A stretch of DNA of 64,000 nt from Mammaliicoccus sciuri (GCF_025561425.1 NZ_CP094824.1:1736001-1800000); one strand, 5' to 3'. Positions 35,130-43,650 are shown, counted from the stretch's first letter. Translations and numbers: made by a program. The notes: generated from the letters alone by a model not told the origin.

Positions 35130-36386
35130 ATGGATCAAAATCAAAATGAGGAGCAACAGAATATTAATAAGACAACTTCAAATGGTTACTATTACAAACA
35201 AAAAAATAAAATCCCTTGGTATCAAAGTTGTCTTATCCCATTTATTTCTGGTATTTTAGGCGCGGTATTAATACTCGCATTATATATCGGCGGGACTAAA
35301 ATAGTAGATGTGTTTAACAATTATAATGATGAAGCGAATATTACAAAAGCACCTGCTAATGAAAAAGGTGGCAATATTAAAGATAATAAATCAAGCAACA
35401 AATCCGTTTCTAAAACGATTGAAGATGTTTCACCTTCAATTGTAGGCGTTATTAACAAACAAAAAGCAAACGGGCTTGAATCATTTTTCGGTGGTAACAA
35501 CTCTGAGGATTCAGATGGGTCTGGTGATTCAGAAGAAACGGGAACAGGTACAGGCGTGATTTATCAATCTAATGGTAATACTACTTACATCGTAACGAAC
35601 AACCATGTTATAGAAGGTGCAAATGAAATAGAAGTTCGCCTTCATAATGATAAATCAGTAAAAGCCAAACTTGTCGGTACAGATGTTATGACTGACTTAG
35701 CAGTATTAAAAATAGAAGGTAATTATAATATTGAACCAATTAAATTCGCAGATTCATCTAAAGTTAAAGCTGGTGAAACAGTATTTGCTTTAGGTAACCC
35801 ATTAGGTGTTGAATTTGCAAACAGTGTGACACAAGGTATTATTTCTTCAGAAGAACGTACGATGAATGTACAAACTTCACAAGGTGTAACAGAGGCAACA
35901 GTAATTCAAACAGATGCTGCCATAAACCCAGGTAACTCAGGTGGCGCATTAATCGACTTAAACGGTAACCTTATAGGTATTAACTCAATGAAAATTTCAA
36001 GATCAGATGTAGAAGGTATCGGCTTTGCAATTCCAAGTAATGAAGTAAACAATATCATTAAAGATATTATGTACGACGGTAAAGTTACACGACCTTATAT
36101 CGGTATCAGTATGATTTCAATAGATGATATACCAAACCAATATAAGAAAGAATTAAATCTCACAACAGATAAAGGTGTTTACATTTCTGAAGTAGATAAA
36201 AAAGCAGACAACGGACTTAAAAAAGATGATGTCATTACTAAAGTAGACGATAAAGATGTATCAGACGTTTCTGATATTAAAAATTATATCTACAATGAGA
36301 AAAAACCAGGTGACAAAATCACAATCAAATACATTAGAGACGGTAAAACACATACAACAAAAATCACATTAAAAGAACAAAACTAA
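35130..36386 (+). CDS. HtrA/DegP-type membrane serine protease
   Basis: A 418-residue envelope quality-control protease. One N-terminal membrane helix (about 34-56, LIPFISGILGAVLILALYIG) anchors a trypsin-like domain with the triad H159 (TNNHVI), D189 (MTDLAVLK) and S270 (NPGNSGGAL), followed by one PDZ domain (about 320-415). The cytoplasmic N-terminus is polar. Between the anchor and the protease lies a low-complexity G/S/E/D stretch (121-140). Ribosome site is GGAGG. Same position as HtrA-like protein next to tyrS in S. aureus. Confidence 0.92.
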   Translation: MDQNQNEEQQNINKTTSNGYYYKQKNKIPWYQSCLIPFISGILGAVLILALYIGGTKIVDVFNNYNDEANITKAPANEKGGNIKDNKSSNKSVSKTIEDVSPSIVGVINKQKANGLESFFGGNNSEDSDGSGDSEETGTGTGVIYQSNGNTTYIVTNNHVIEGANEIEVRLHNDKSVKAKLVGTDVMTDLAVLKIEGNYNIEPIKFADSSKVKAGETVFALGNPLGVEFANSVTQGIISSEERTMNVQTSQGVTEATVIQTDAAINPGNSGGALIDLNGNLIGINSMKISRSDVEGIGFAIPSNEVNNIIKDIMYDGKVTRPYIGISMISIDDIPNQYKKELNLTTDKGVYISEVDKKADNGLKKDDVITKVDDKDVSDVSDIKNYIYNEKKPGDKITIKYIRDGKTHTTKITLKEQN

Positions 36387-36390
36387 ATTA

Positions 36391-36431
36391 AAAACCGCAT
36401 GGGACAATGATAGAGTCCCATGCGGTTTTTC
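36391..36431 (+). terminator. terminator of htrA
   Basis: AAAAACCGCATGGGAC pairs perfectly over 16 bp with GTCCCATGCGGTTTTT, 9-nt loop. It begins 5 nt after the htrA stop. Confidence 0.92.
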
Positions 36432-36440
36432 ACGTATGTC

Positions 36441-36480
36441 TTAGTTACACTTTCGACAGTAACTTTACTTAATATATTTA
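36441..36480. repeat. 40-bp intergenic repeat, single copy
   Basis: Begins CTTAGTTACACTTTCGACAG; matches the units at 40210-40289 and 49159-49278. It lies between convergent htrA and cstB. The rest of the 163-base gap shows no further signal. Confidence 0.6.
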
Positions 36481-36549
36481 AACATATCACTATAATGTTT
36501 ACTATTGTATTTTTACTTTCTAGAACATTTCTGTCCCAAACTCCTAAAA

Positions 36550-37882
36550 TTATTTTAATGATTCTGGAAAATCTTGATAGCCTTCTCTAATATTTACAAC
36601 ATTTTCAAATCCTTTGTTTTCTAAGATACCCACGGCGATTGAACTTCTAACACCTGACTGACAATGTACGTATATTTTATCCTCTTTATTAAATGGAATA
36701 TTTTCATTTAATAATTTACCATGCGGAATATTGACTGCTTGATCTAAGTGCCCATTTTTCCACTCTTCTTCATTACGTACGTCAAGTATATATTCTTCTT
36801 TACCAGTCATATCAATGCTATGGATGGATTGGGTTAAAATTTCTGATTTTGGTAAACGATAACCCGCTACATTATCAAAGCCAATTAATTGTAAAGTATG
36901 TGTTGCTTGCTCAACGATAGATTTATCACCAATTAAATCTATACTATTTTCATAGTCTAAATACCAACCGATTTGATTAATGAAGTTTTGATTGTAAGGA
37001 ATATTGATTGTACCTTCAGTATGACCACCATGAAAAGCTTCTTTACTACGAAGATCAAAGGCTATTCTTGCATTATCTAAACTAGGAAAAACGTCGTATG
37101 GTTGATACATGTTCATACCAAACTGATTAATTTTTTTCATCTGTGCAAAGTGATGGGGTGGCGCTGGTTGATTTGATGTTAATGTTTCAACAAATTTAGA
37201 TTCATCTGTTACATTAAATGCCCAGTTATTAATTTTTTCGTAACCTAGCGTAGACATTGGTATAGCACCTAATGCTTTACCACAAGGACTTCCAGCACCG
37301 TGTCCAGGCCATATTTGAATATAATCTGGTAAATCTTTAACACCTTCTATAGATTGGAACATCTGTTTTGCACCAATCTCTGTAGTACCTTCTATTTGTA
37401 CTGATTTTTCTAGTAAATCAGGTCTACCGATATCACCAACAAAAATAAAGTCACCACTAAATAAACCCATTGGAACACTTGAGCCGCCACCTTCATCCGT
37501 GAGTAAGAAACTAATACTCTCCGGGGTATGACCAGGTGTATGCAAGACTTCTAATTTAATATTACCTACTTGAATAATATCTTGATTTTTAACAAAATTT
37601 GTATGTTCCGGCATATTTTTATAACTTAATTGATCATCACCTTCTCCAGATACATATATTGGCGTTTAAACGTTCTGCCACGTCCCGAATTCCAGAAGCA
37701 AAATCAGCGTGAATATGTGTTTCTGCAGCTTGTGTAATTGTAAAACCTTCGCTATCTGCAACTTCCATATATTTTGTTATATCACGAACAGGATCAATTA
37801 CTATTGCCTCTCCTGTACGTTGACAGCCAACTAAATAAGATGCTTGAGATAAATGATTATCGTAAAATTGTTTGAAAAACAT
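36550..37882 (-). pseudogene. cstB: persulfide dioxygenase-sulfurtransferase CstB, frameshifted
   Basis: CstB oxidises persulfides with a metallo-beta-lactamase (ETHE1-like) domain and passes sulfur through rhodanese domains, protecting against sulfide stress. Residues to about 76 read normally from the ATG at 37882 (ETHIHADFASG metal motif), then the frame breaks: AAT ATA TGT ATC gives a stop at 37637, whereas removing the shift restores IYVSGEGDDQLSYKN and joins the frame that continues to 36550 with HTPGHTPES, SGDFIFVGD and the final rhodanese loop CQSGVRSS. The break fits loss of one TA from an ATATAT run. Probably inactive unless slippage restores the frame. Confidence 0.85.
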
Positions 37883-37912
37883 GATAAAACTCCTTTTTTT
37901 TAATAGATTTAA

Positions 37913-38980
37913 TTAGATGAATAAATTATGATTCGCATTTTCTGTATCACCAATATAAGTACCTACTCCACCGTACTCAACCTCGTCCCTGAGCTCTTCT
38001 TTCTGAATGCCCATAACATCCATGCTCATCGTGCAAGCGATTAATTTGATATCTTGTTCGATAGCTTGATTGATAAGAGATGGTAATGAATCAACATTTT
38101 TCTTTTTCATTACATAGCGCATCATGATATTACCTAAACCAAACATATTCATTTTAGAAAGTGGCATGCGTACAGATGATTTAGGCAACATCAAATCAAA
38201 CATTTTTGCAATGCCTTTCTTTTTAACGTTAACTGTTTGTTCTTTTTTCAACGCGTTAAGTCCCCAAAAAGTAAAGAAGATAGTTACATCTCTTCCTGCA
38301 GCTCTAGCGCCATTTGCAATAATCATTGCTGCCACTGCTTTATCTAACTCTCCACTAAATAGTACAATTGTCGTACCTTTAGCAGTATGATTCACTTGTA
38401 AGTCTTTTGGTTTTTCTTTTTGAATGATTGCATTAATTCCATTATTACTTTCATCCAATTCAACTAATGTATGCCCTGTTTGTTTCACCCAGCTTTTAAT
38501 GTCGCTAAGGAAACCAGGATCAGTCACTGTAACTTCAATTTGCTCGCCTACCTCAATATTTTTCATTTCTTTACTAATGTTTACAATTGGACCTGGGCAT
38601 TGAAGACCACTATAGTTAAATTGTTTACGCTCTGCTTTAATTTCTACATTTGTATTTTCTTCTTGTGTATCGTGATTATTATTTTGTTCTTCATAAGCAT
38701 TATAGCCACCGTCTAAATTTACAACATCATAACCTTGTTTAGCTAAATATTCACTTGCTTTGCTGCTTCTATTACCACTTTTACAGTGAATATAATAGGT
38801 TTTGTTTTTATCTTTATTGAATGATTCAATCTTATCTACAGGATATAATGTAGCATCATTTATGTGTGCTAGCTCATATTCTTCTTCTGTTCTTACGTCA
38901 ATCAGTTGACCTTGTGCACCTAATTTTTCTAATTCTTGTTTACTGAATTTGTTGATATGCTTTTCGTTATATTGTTTCAT
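37913..38980 (-). CDS. cstA: CstA multidomain sulfurtransferase
   Basis: A 355-residue persulfide-handling protein with three domains and one active cysteine each: rhodanese C66 (HCKSGNRSS), TusA-like C128 (LQCPGP) and DsrE-like C316 (ACTMSMDVMG). The domain order and cysteine numbers equal those of staphylococcal CstA. Its ATG follows AAGGAGG, and its minus-strand promoter (39011-39039) overlaps one of two CstR-type operators shared with the divergent cstR-tauE unit. The cstB start is 31 nt after its stop. Confidence 0.95.
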   Translation of the reverse strand: MKQYNEKHINKFSKQELEKLGAQGQLIDVRTEEEYELAHINDATLYPVDKIESFNKDKNKTYYIHCKSGNRSSKASEYLAKQGYDVVNLDGGYNAYEEQNNNHDTQEENTNVEIKAERKQFNYSGLQCPGPIVNISKEMKNIEVGEQIEVTVTDPGFLSDIKSWVKQTGHTLVELDESNNGINAIIQKEKPKDLQVNHTAKGTTIVLFSGELDKAVAAMIIANGARAAGRDVTIFFTFWGLNALKKEQTVNVKKKGIAKMFDLMLPKSSVRMPLSKMNMFGLGNIMMRYVMKKKNVDSLPSLINQAIEQDIKLIACTMSMDVMGIQKEELRDEVEYGGVGTYIGDTENANHNLFI

Positions 38981-38995
38981 AATATCCTCCTTATA

Positions 38996-39015
38996 AATAC
39001 CTATAGGGGTATATT
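38996..39015. promoter_or_regulatory. CstR-type operator 1
   Basis: AATACCTATAGGGGTATATT is a near-palindrome (ATACC, central TATAGG, GGTAT), the operator form of CsoR/CstR repressors. It overlaps the start side of the cstA -10 (39011-39016). Binding is inferred. Confidence 0.8.
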
Positions 39016-39039
39016 AACCGATTGTTTACAGTATGCCAA
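39011..39039 (-). promoter_or_regulatory. promoter of cstA-cstB
   Basis: On the minus strand TTGGCA (39034-39039) and TAATAT (39011-39016) are separated by 17 nt. Both CstR-type operators overlap or adjoin it. Confidence 0.7.
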
Positions 39040-39057
39040 ATACCCTATTGGGTATTT
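39038..39057. promoter_or_regulatory. CstR-type operator 2
   Basis: AAATACCCTATTGGGTATTT is an almost perfect palindrome overlapping the cstR -35 (39056) and the start of the cstA -35. A single site therefore can shut both directions. Confidence 0.8.
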
Positions 39058-39084
39058 GACATTTTTGGTACTATCTATTATTAT
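39056..39084 (+). promoter_or_regulatory. promoter of cstR-tauE
   Basis: TTGACA (39056-39061) and TATTAT (39079-39084), spacer 17 nt. Start codon of cstR lies 34 nt downstream. Confidence 0.85.
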
Positions 39085-39117
39085 GACTTTATTCAATTAA
39101 AAGTGGAGGGAATAACT

Positions 39118-39378
39118 ATGCATTATGATAAAAAAATGATTAATCGTATTAATAGAATACAAGGTCAACTCAATGGAGTTATTAAAATGATGGAAGAAGA
39201 AAAAGATTGTAAAGATGTCATTACTCAAATCAGTGCATCCAAAAGTTCAATCCAACGTTTGATGGGGATTATCATTAGTGAAAATTTAATAGAATGTGTA
39301 AAGGCAGCAGAAGATAATGGTGAAAATTCTGAAGAATTGATTAATGAAGCCGTTAACTTATTGGTAAAAAGTAAATAA
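39118..39378 (+). CDS. cstR: persulfide-sensing repressor CstR
   Basis: An 86-residue CsoR/RcnR-family tetrameric repressor that releases DNA when its cysteine pair reacts with persulfide. C31 (KDCKDV) and C60 (IECVKA) are at exactly the positions known for CstR, and copper-binding histidine residues of CsoR are absent. The start at 39118 follows GTGGAGG; a longer upstream reading passes through the operator and is not used. Its stop TAA overlaps the ATG of tauE (TAATG). It should repress itself, tauE and the divergent cstA-cstB. Confidence 0.95.
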   Translation: MHYDKKMINRINRIQGQLNGVIKMMEEEKDCKDVITQISASKSSIQRLMGIIISENLIECVKAAEDNGENSEELINEAVNLLVKSK

Positions 39379-40133
39379 TGGATATTTCAACTGTTATTAT
39401 GATGTTACTTATAGGGGGATTCGGGGGCTTTATTTCGGGACTAGTAGGTATCGGTGGTGCTATCATTATTTATCCAGCTATTTTATTATTACCGCCACTA
39501 TTTGGTGTTCCTGCATACAGCGCATACATCGCTTCAGGTCTTACTTCCAGTCAAGTCTTTTTCAGTACTTTAAGTGGGTCATTAAAAGCGCGAAAAAAAA
39601 CAGAATTCTCCCCGCCATTAGTTATTTATATGAGTGGAGGTATGATTACAGGGAGCATGTTAGGCGCACTCATAGCAAATTTATTTAATGCTACATTTGT
39701 AAATGCGATATATATTATCATTGCTTTAATCGCATTATTTTTAATGTTTATTAACGTAAAACCAAATTTAAATCAATCTTCCTTTAACAAACCATTATTA
39801 GTTATGGTTGGTCTTTTCGTTGGTATCATTTCGGGTATAGTTGGAGCAGGCGGCGCTTTTATTATTATTCCTATATTGTTAGTTTTATTCAAATTACCAA
39901 TGAATATGGTAGTTGCTAATAGTATAGTAATTGCTTTTATATCTTCAATTGGCGCCTTTATCATTAAACTTATACAAAGTTACATTCCTTTAGAAGACGC
40001 ATTATTTTTAATAATAGGGAGTATTATTTTCGCTCCGTTAGGCTTAAAATTAGGTAAAAAAGTCCCTAGTTTTGTACAAAAATGGATCATCAGTGTTTTA
40101 ATTATTATTGCAATTATTCAAATTATTTTATAG
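39378..40133 (+). CDS. tauE: TauE/SafE family permease of the cst locus
   Basis: A 251-residue membrane protein of the TSUP family with about eight hydrophobic segments and two half-repeats, FGGFISGLVGIGGAIIIYPA and FVGIISGIVGAGGAFIIIP, each with the family GIGGA/GAGGA turn. Its likely role in this locus is export of sulfite or thiosulfate made during persulfide oxidation, as proposed for S. aureus cst. Translation is coupled to cstR by the TAATG overlap. An imperfect stem (about 40137-40178) may terminate it. Confidence 0.9.
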   Translation: MDISTVIMMLLIGGFGGFISGLVGIGGAIIIYPAILLLPPLFGVPAYSAYIASGLTSSQVFFSTLSGSLKARKKTEFSPPLVIYMSGGMITGSMLGALIANLFNATFVNAIYIIIALIALFLMFINVKPNLNQSSFNKPLLVMVGLFVGIISGIVGAGGAFIIIPILLVLFKLPMNMVVANSIVIAFISSIGAFIIKLIQSYIPLEDALFLIIGSIIFAPLGLKLGKKVPSFVQKWIISVLIIIAIIQIIL

Positions 40134-40209
40134 ATAAGAAAGAGAGGTACAACTAATATTTGCACTTCCCTTTCTTATATATAAGGTTAAAACATTCTCA
40201 TATATTAAG

Positions 40210-40289
40210 TAAAGTGACACTTTCGACGACTTTTGTTACTATGGCGTACCTTTTTTACACTTCGATAGACTTTTGTAATCATTTCTACT
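40210..40289. repeat. two tandem copies of a 40-bp intergenic repeat
   Basis: Two degenerate units, about 40210-40249 and 40250-40289, offset by exactly 40 bp, each holding ACACTTTCG or ACACTTCGA then GACTTTTGTTACT or GACTTTTGTAATC. Between convergent tauE and the TPM gene. Confidence 0.6.
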
Positions 40290-40313
40290 ATTATATATAC
40301 TCCATATAATTCA

Positions 40314-40350
40314 AAAAAGCATGCTACTCATATCGAGTTGCATGCTTTTT
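40314..40350. terminator. bidirectional terminator between tauE and the TPM gene
   Basis: AAAAAGCATGC with GCATGCTTTTT, plus the inner ACTC and GAGT, form an almost perfect stem with T tracts on both strands, 19 nt from the TPM gene stop. Confidence 0.85.
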
Positions 40351-40368
40351 CTATATACATATTTCAAA

Positions 40369-41208
40369 CTAGAATCCTCTACCTGCGCCTCCGCCAGAGA
40401 AGCCGCCTCCTCCGCCGAAGCCACCTCCGGAGAATCCGCCACCAGAACTACCTGATGACCCTCCAAAGATAAATGGTCCAGTCATACCACGTCTTGTACC
40501 TCTTCTATTTCCACCTCTTGGAGGTCTACCGCCTCCATTTTTGAAGTAAATAATGAAGAATACAATAATAAATATGATAAAGATGATAAATGGTATTTTT
40601 CCTAACCCACTACTTTGTGGCTCGTCTTCAGTGAACTTCTTACCATCGTATCCGTAACTTTTAGCTACTTCATCCCACACTGCATCATATAAATTTGTTA
40701 AACCTTGACTGTAATAAGCGTTTGCTTTTTTACTATCTTTAGTTTGAGAAGCTTTCTTTTGATAAGGCATGAATTTAGAATCGATCAATTCCCCAACTTT
40801 AGAGTCATTGAGGACACCTTCAAGTCCATCTCCAACTGCTATATCAATACCTCTATTATTGTTCTCATTACCGTTATCCATATTTAATAGGATAACAATA
40901 CCACGATTATGCTTTTGGTCGCCAACTTTATAGTGTCGCCCCGCTTCTAACGCATAATCTTGGCGAGGTGTTTGACCTATTGATTTCATCGTCATTAACA
41001 AGATATCTGCATCTGTTCCATCTTGTAATTTTTGACCTTTTTGATTAATTTTGTCTTTATCTTGATCAGTCATTAATTTAGCATGATCTTGTACAAATAC
41101 AGGCTGTTCTAACTTAGGAAATTTATCATCAGCTGCATGTACGACATAACTTAGTGAAAAAAAGCTAACAATAAGCAAGACACAAAATCGTTTAAAAATT
41201 GATTTCAT
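40369..41208 (-). CDS. TPM domain membrane protein with glycine-rich tail
   Basis: A 279-residue exported protein: signal peptide (about 1-26, FCVLLIVSFFSLSYVVHA), an extracellular TPM domain (28-195, beginning QPVFVQDHAKLMTDQDKDKI), a membrane helix (about 205-223, IPFIIFIIFIIVFFIIYF) and a C-terminal tail rich in GGGFSGGG repeats. TPM proteins adjoin LemA genes widely and may help photosystem-like or envelope processes; the staphylococcal role is unknown. Its ATG overlaps the lemA stop (TAATG), so it was translated with LemA, which IS-B2 has now broken; its expression may be changed by the insertion. Confidence 0.85.
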   Translation of the reverse strand: MKSIFKRFCVLLIVSFFSLSYVVHAADDKFPKLEQPVFVQDHAKLMTDQDKDKINQKGQKLQDGTDADILLMTMKSIGQTPRQDYALEAGRHYKVGDQKHNRGIVILLNMDNGNENNNRGIDIAVGDGLEGVLNDSKVGELIDSKFMPYQKKASQTKDSKKANAYYSQGLTNLYDAVWDEVAKSYGYDGKKFTEDEPQSSGLGKIPFIIFIIFIIVFFIIYFKNGGGRPPRGGNRRGTRRGMTGPFIFGGSSGSSGGGFSGGGFGGGGGFSGGGAGRGF

Positions 41209-41630
41209 TAAGATTCGTCTCCGCCAAAGTCAACTTTTGGTGCATCTTTAGCTTCACCTTTAGCTTGGAAATATTCTTTCTTATCAAAATTAAATAATCC
41301 TGCTACGATACTAGATGGGAATCTACGAGTAGCTTGATTATATTCATTAATAGATTCGTTATAATCTTTTCTAGCTACTGCAATTCTATTCTCAGTACCA
41401 GCTAATTCGTCTCTTAATCCTGTAAATTGCTTATCTGCTTTTAAATCTGGATAATTTTCACTGATAGCAAGTAAACGACTTAACGCACTATTAACTTCTC
41501 CATTTACTTCTGCTTTTTCTTCTGGCGTATTCGCACCTGCTAATTTACTACGTGCATCTGATACATCTTTGAACACTTTTTCTTCGTGTTTGATGTGAAC
41601 CCAAATATTTGAACTAAACAAATCAAAATA

Positions 41631-42182
41631 TTGGGGTGCATTCTAATGAGGAAAAAATATGAATTTAAATTCAAACTAAAACTTGTAAAAGAATATTTAG
41701 AAGGACATCAAAGTTATAGAACAATTGCTTTAAAATATGGTATTTCAAGTTGGTCTGTCCTTCGGATTTGGGTCAATCAATATAAAGAGTTTGGAGAAGA
41801 AGGTTTAGAAATAAAAAGTAGAAATACTGTTTATACTAGCGAATTTAAATTATCTGTTTTAAAATTTAGACAAGAAAATATGTTGTCTTATCAAGATACT
41901 GCGAATCACTTTAGAATTATTAATCCTATTATCATTGCCAATTGGCAACATCAATTTGATGAAAAGTGTCGTCTTGATATAGATAATAAACAAAAGGGAC
42001 AATCTCACACTATGACTAAAAAACGATCTAAATCAGATAATAAAAATTTACCTTTAAATGAAAATGAACGTGAAGAACTTGAAAGACTTAGAAATGAAAA
42101 TGAGACGTTAAAGGCAGGTATAGCTTATCAAAAAAAGTTACAAGCCTTGACCGACATTTACGGAAGCAAAAATCAGAAATAG
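41631..42182 (+). CDS. IS-B orfA, transposase DNA-binding subunit (copy 2)
   Basis: A 183-residue OrfA almost identical to copy 1 (V in SSWSVLRIW). Two helix-turn-helix repeats and a coiled coil as in copy 1. In the zero frame the heptamer A_AAA_AAG occupies 42131-42137 (codons QKK), and -1 slippage reads GTTACAAGCCTTGACCG onward into orfB. This copy is expected to be the more active one because its orfB keeps HSDQGWHYQ. Confidence 0.88.
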   Translation: MGCILMRKKYEFKFKLKLVKEYLEGHQSYRTIALKYGISSWSVLRIWVNQYKEFGEEGLEIKSRNTVYTSEFKLSVLKFRQENMLSYQDTANHFRIINPIIIANWQHQFDEKCRLDIDNKQKGQSHTMTKKRSKSDNKNLPLNENEREELERLRNENETLKAGIAYQKKLQALTDIYGSKNQK

Positions 42183-42313
42183 TAAAGGTCATTAAGGAAC
42201 TAAATGAAACATATAATATACGATTAAGTATCTTATTTAAAGTCGCTCAAATAGCTAAATCTGTATACTATTATTGGATAAATAAATTTAGTAAAGCTGA
42301 TAAAGATGAAACA

Positions 42314-43054
42314 TTGATTCAAGTAATAAAAGAAATATGTGAAGAATCAAACTATACCTATGGTTATCGTCGTATTACACAAGCACTAAGAAATAGAGGT
42401 CTTATCGTAAATCATAAAAAAGTACTAAGAATTATGAAAGAACATAATCTAACTTGTACAAAGTTCACACATAGAGGTCGTAAGTATCGTTCCTTTAAAG
42501 GTAAAGTTGGTAAAGTAGCTCAAAATATATTAAATCGTAGATTTAAAACAAGTCTCCCATTTCAAAAAGTCGTAACAGATATTACAGAGTTCAAATTAAT
42601 GAATGGTCAGAAATTATATTTATCACCTTTTATGGACTTATATAGTTCAGAGATTATCAGCTTTAAAATCTCAAGTCGTCCTACATTAGATATAGTCATC
42701 AATCCATTAAAAGAAATGATAAAGCGTCGTCCAAACCTAGATCATCGTTTAACGATTCATTCAGATCAAGGCTGGCATTATCAACATTCACAATACACTA
42801 GATTATTAAAAGACCATAAAATATTTCAGAGTATGTCTAGAAAAGGTAATTGTCTAGATAATTCAGTTATGGAAAACTTTTTTGGGTTACTTAAACAAGA
42901 AATGTATTATGGCCAAGAATTTAAAGATTTTCAGGACCTTGAACAAGCTATTCATCGATATATCGATTTTTATAATAACGAAAGAATCAAATCAAAATTA
43001 AAAGGCTTATCTCCCAAAAATTACAGGAGACAAACCTTTGAAATAATATACTAA
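42314..43054 (+). CDS. IS-B orfB, IS3-family DDE transposase (copy 2)
   Basis: The catalytic half, 246 residues from the internal ATG, with VTDITEF, HSDQGWHYQH and the glutamate in MENFFGLLKQEM. Its frame is open upstream from 42137 and reads SLDRHLRKQKSEIVKVIKEL, a standard OrfB N-terminus, so the protein is best described as an OrfAB fusion of about 470 residues. Intact, so probably able to transpose. Confidence 0.9.
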   Translation: MIQVIKEICEESNYTYGYRRITQALRNRGLIVNHKKVLRIMKEHNLTCTKFTHRGRKYRSFKGKVGKVAQNILNRRFKTSLPFQKVVTDITEFKLMNGQKLYLSPFMDLYSSEIISFKISSRPTLDIVINPLKEMIKRRPNLDHRLTIHSDQGWHYQHSQYTRLLKDHKIFQSMSRKGNCLDNSVMENFFGLLKQEMYYGQEFKDFQDLEQAIHRYIDFYNNERIKSKLKGLSPKNYRRQTFEIIY

Positions 43055-43367
43055 TTAAGGTTTAGATTTTTGGGTTCAGTACAGTTTCGTATAACCTTTA
43101 ACTGTATCAACTAAGTTAGGAATTAAGTCAACACGTCTTTGAAGCTGATTATCAATATTAGATAATGACTTATCCGCTTCTTCTTCAAGTCCAACTAATC
43201 TATTGTATGGACCGATCATAAATAAGCCAATAATAACAATTACTGCTACAACAACAATAATTGGTCCTAAATATTTTTTCATTAAATGTCTCCCTTTCTT
43301 TTTATAAATAAATGGTCTTCTTTATTATACAATAAATACCATTTGTATGCGAAAACATACTAAGATT

Positions 43368-43413
43368 AGTAGCGAAGTAATCTACGACGGTAGATGAACT
43401 TCGCTACTTTTTT
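43368..43413 (+). terminator. isolated plus-strand terminator-like hairpin
   Basis: AGTAGCGAAGT (43368-43378) pairs with ACTTCGCTACT (43398-43408), with an inner ATCTAC and GTAGAT stem, followed by six T. No plus-strand gene precedes it, so it may belong to, or be the target of, the IS110 element that follows, or insulate it from read-through. The bases 43283-43367 contain the region upstream of lemA and show nothing else I can assign. Confidence 0.5.
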
Positions 43414-43605
43414 CATATTCTTTTTCATACCGTTGGTACTTATTTTAAGAATATGAAATAGTAGAAGAGAGAAGTACTCCGATCGGTCTCTAGGGTCATA
43501 GAACCCGTAGCAAAAACTGGAGAACTTCACTCTCCTTATGAATTCGATTTTAGTATGTTGGGTCCCTTGAGATCGTGTACAGGAAAATGAACTAAGTAAG
43601 GCTAA
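43411..43605 (+). ncRNA. candidate bridge RNA upstream of the IS110 recombinase
   Basis: The noncoding stretch before the recombinase can fold into several stem-loops: TTTCATATTCTT (43411-43422) with AAGAATATGAAA (43447-43458), with inner TACC and GGTA; then AGAGA/TCTCT, GGGT/ACCC, and GGAGA/TCTCC. IS110-family elements are known to encode a bridge RNA in this position and orientation with two internal loops that select target and donor. The assignment is by position and fold only. Confidence 0.45.
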
Positions 43606-43650
43606 GTGAAGTTAAAGCTTCTTAAATTTAATAACTTAGGAGTGATTTTT

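Larger units (their letters stand above)
41591..43083 (+). mobile_element. IS3-family element IS-B, copy 2, inserted in lemA
   Basis: 1493 bp, TGATGTGAACCC to GGGTTCAGTACA, flanked by GTT (41588-41590 and 43084-43086). Same element as IS-B1 at 8177-9669, in opposite orientation. The exact restoration of lemA supports the boundaries. Confidence 0.93.
41208..43282 (-). pseudogene. lemA disrupted by IS-B2
   Basis: LemA is a small membrane protein with a helical extracellular domain. The N-terminal part (43282 to 43084: [20 protein letters not shown], then [33 protein letters not shown]) and the C-terminal part (41590 to 41208: HEEKVFKDVSDARSKLAG to ...VDFGGDES) are separated by 1493 bp of IS plus a 3-bp duplication. 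Removing both restores the family sequence GYTK-HEEKVF without a gap. The gene is therefore a recent, precise knockout. The cotranslated TPM gene follows. Confidence 0.93.

Noticed and set aside
39022-39117. N-terminal extension of CstR
   Set aside because: It would cover the operator and promoter, has no ribosome site, and true CstR starts at MHYDKK.
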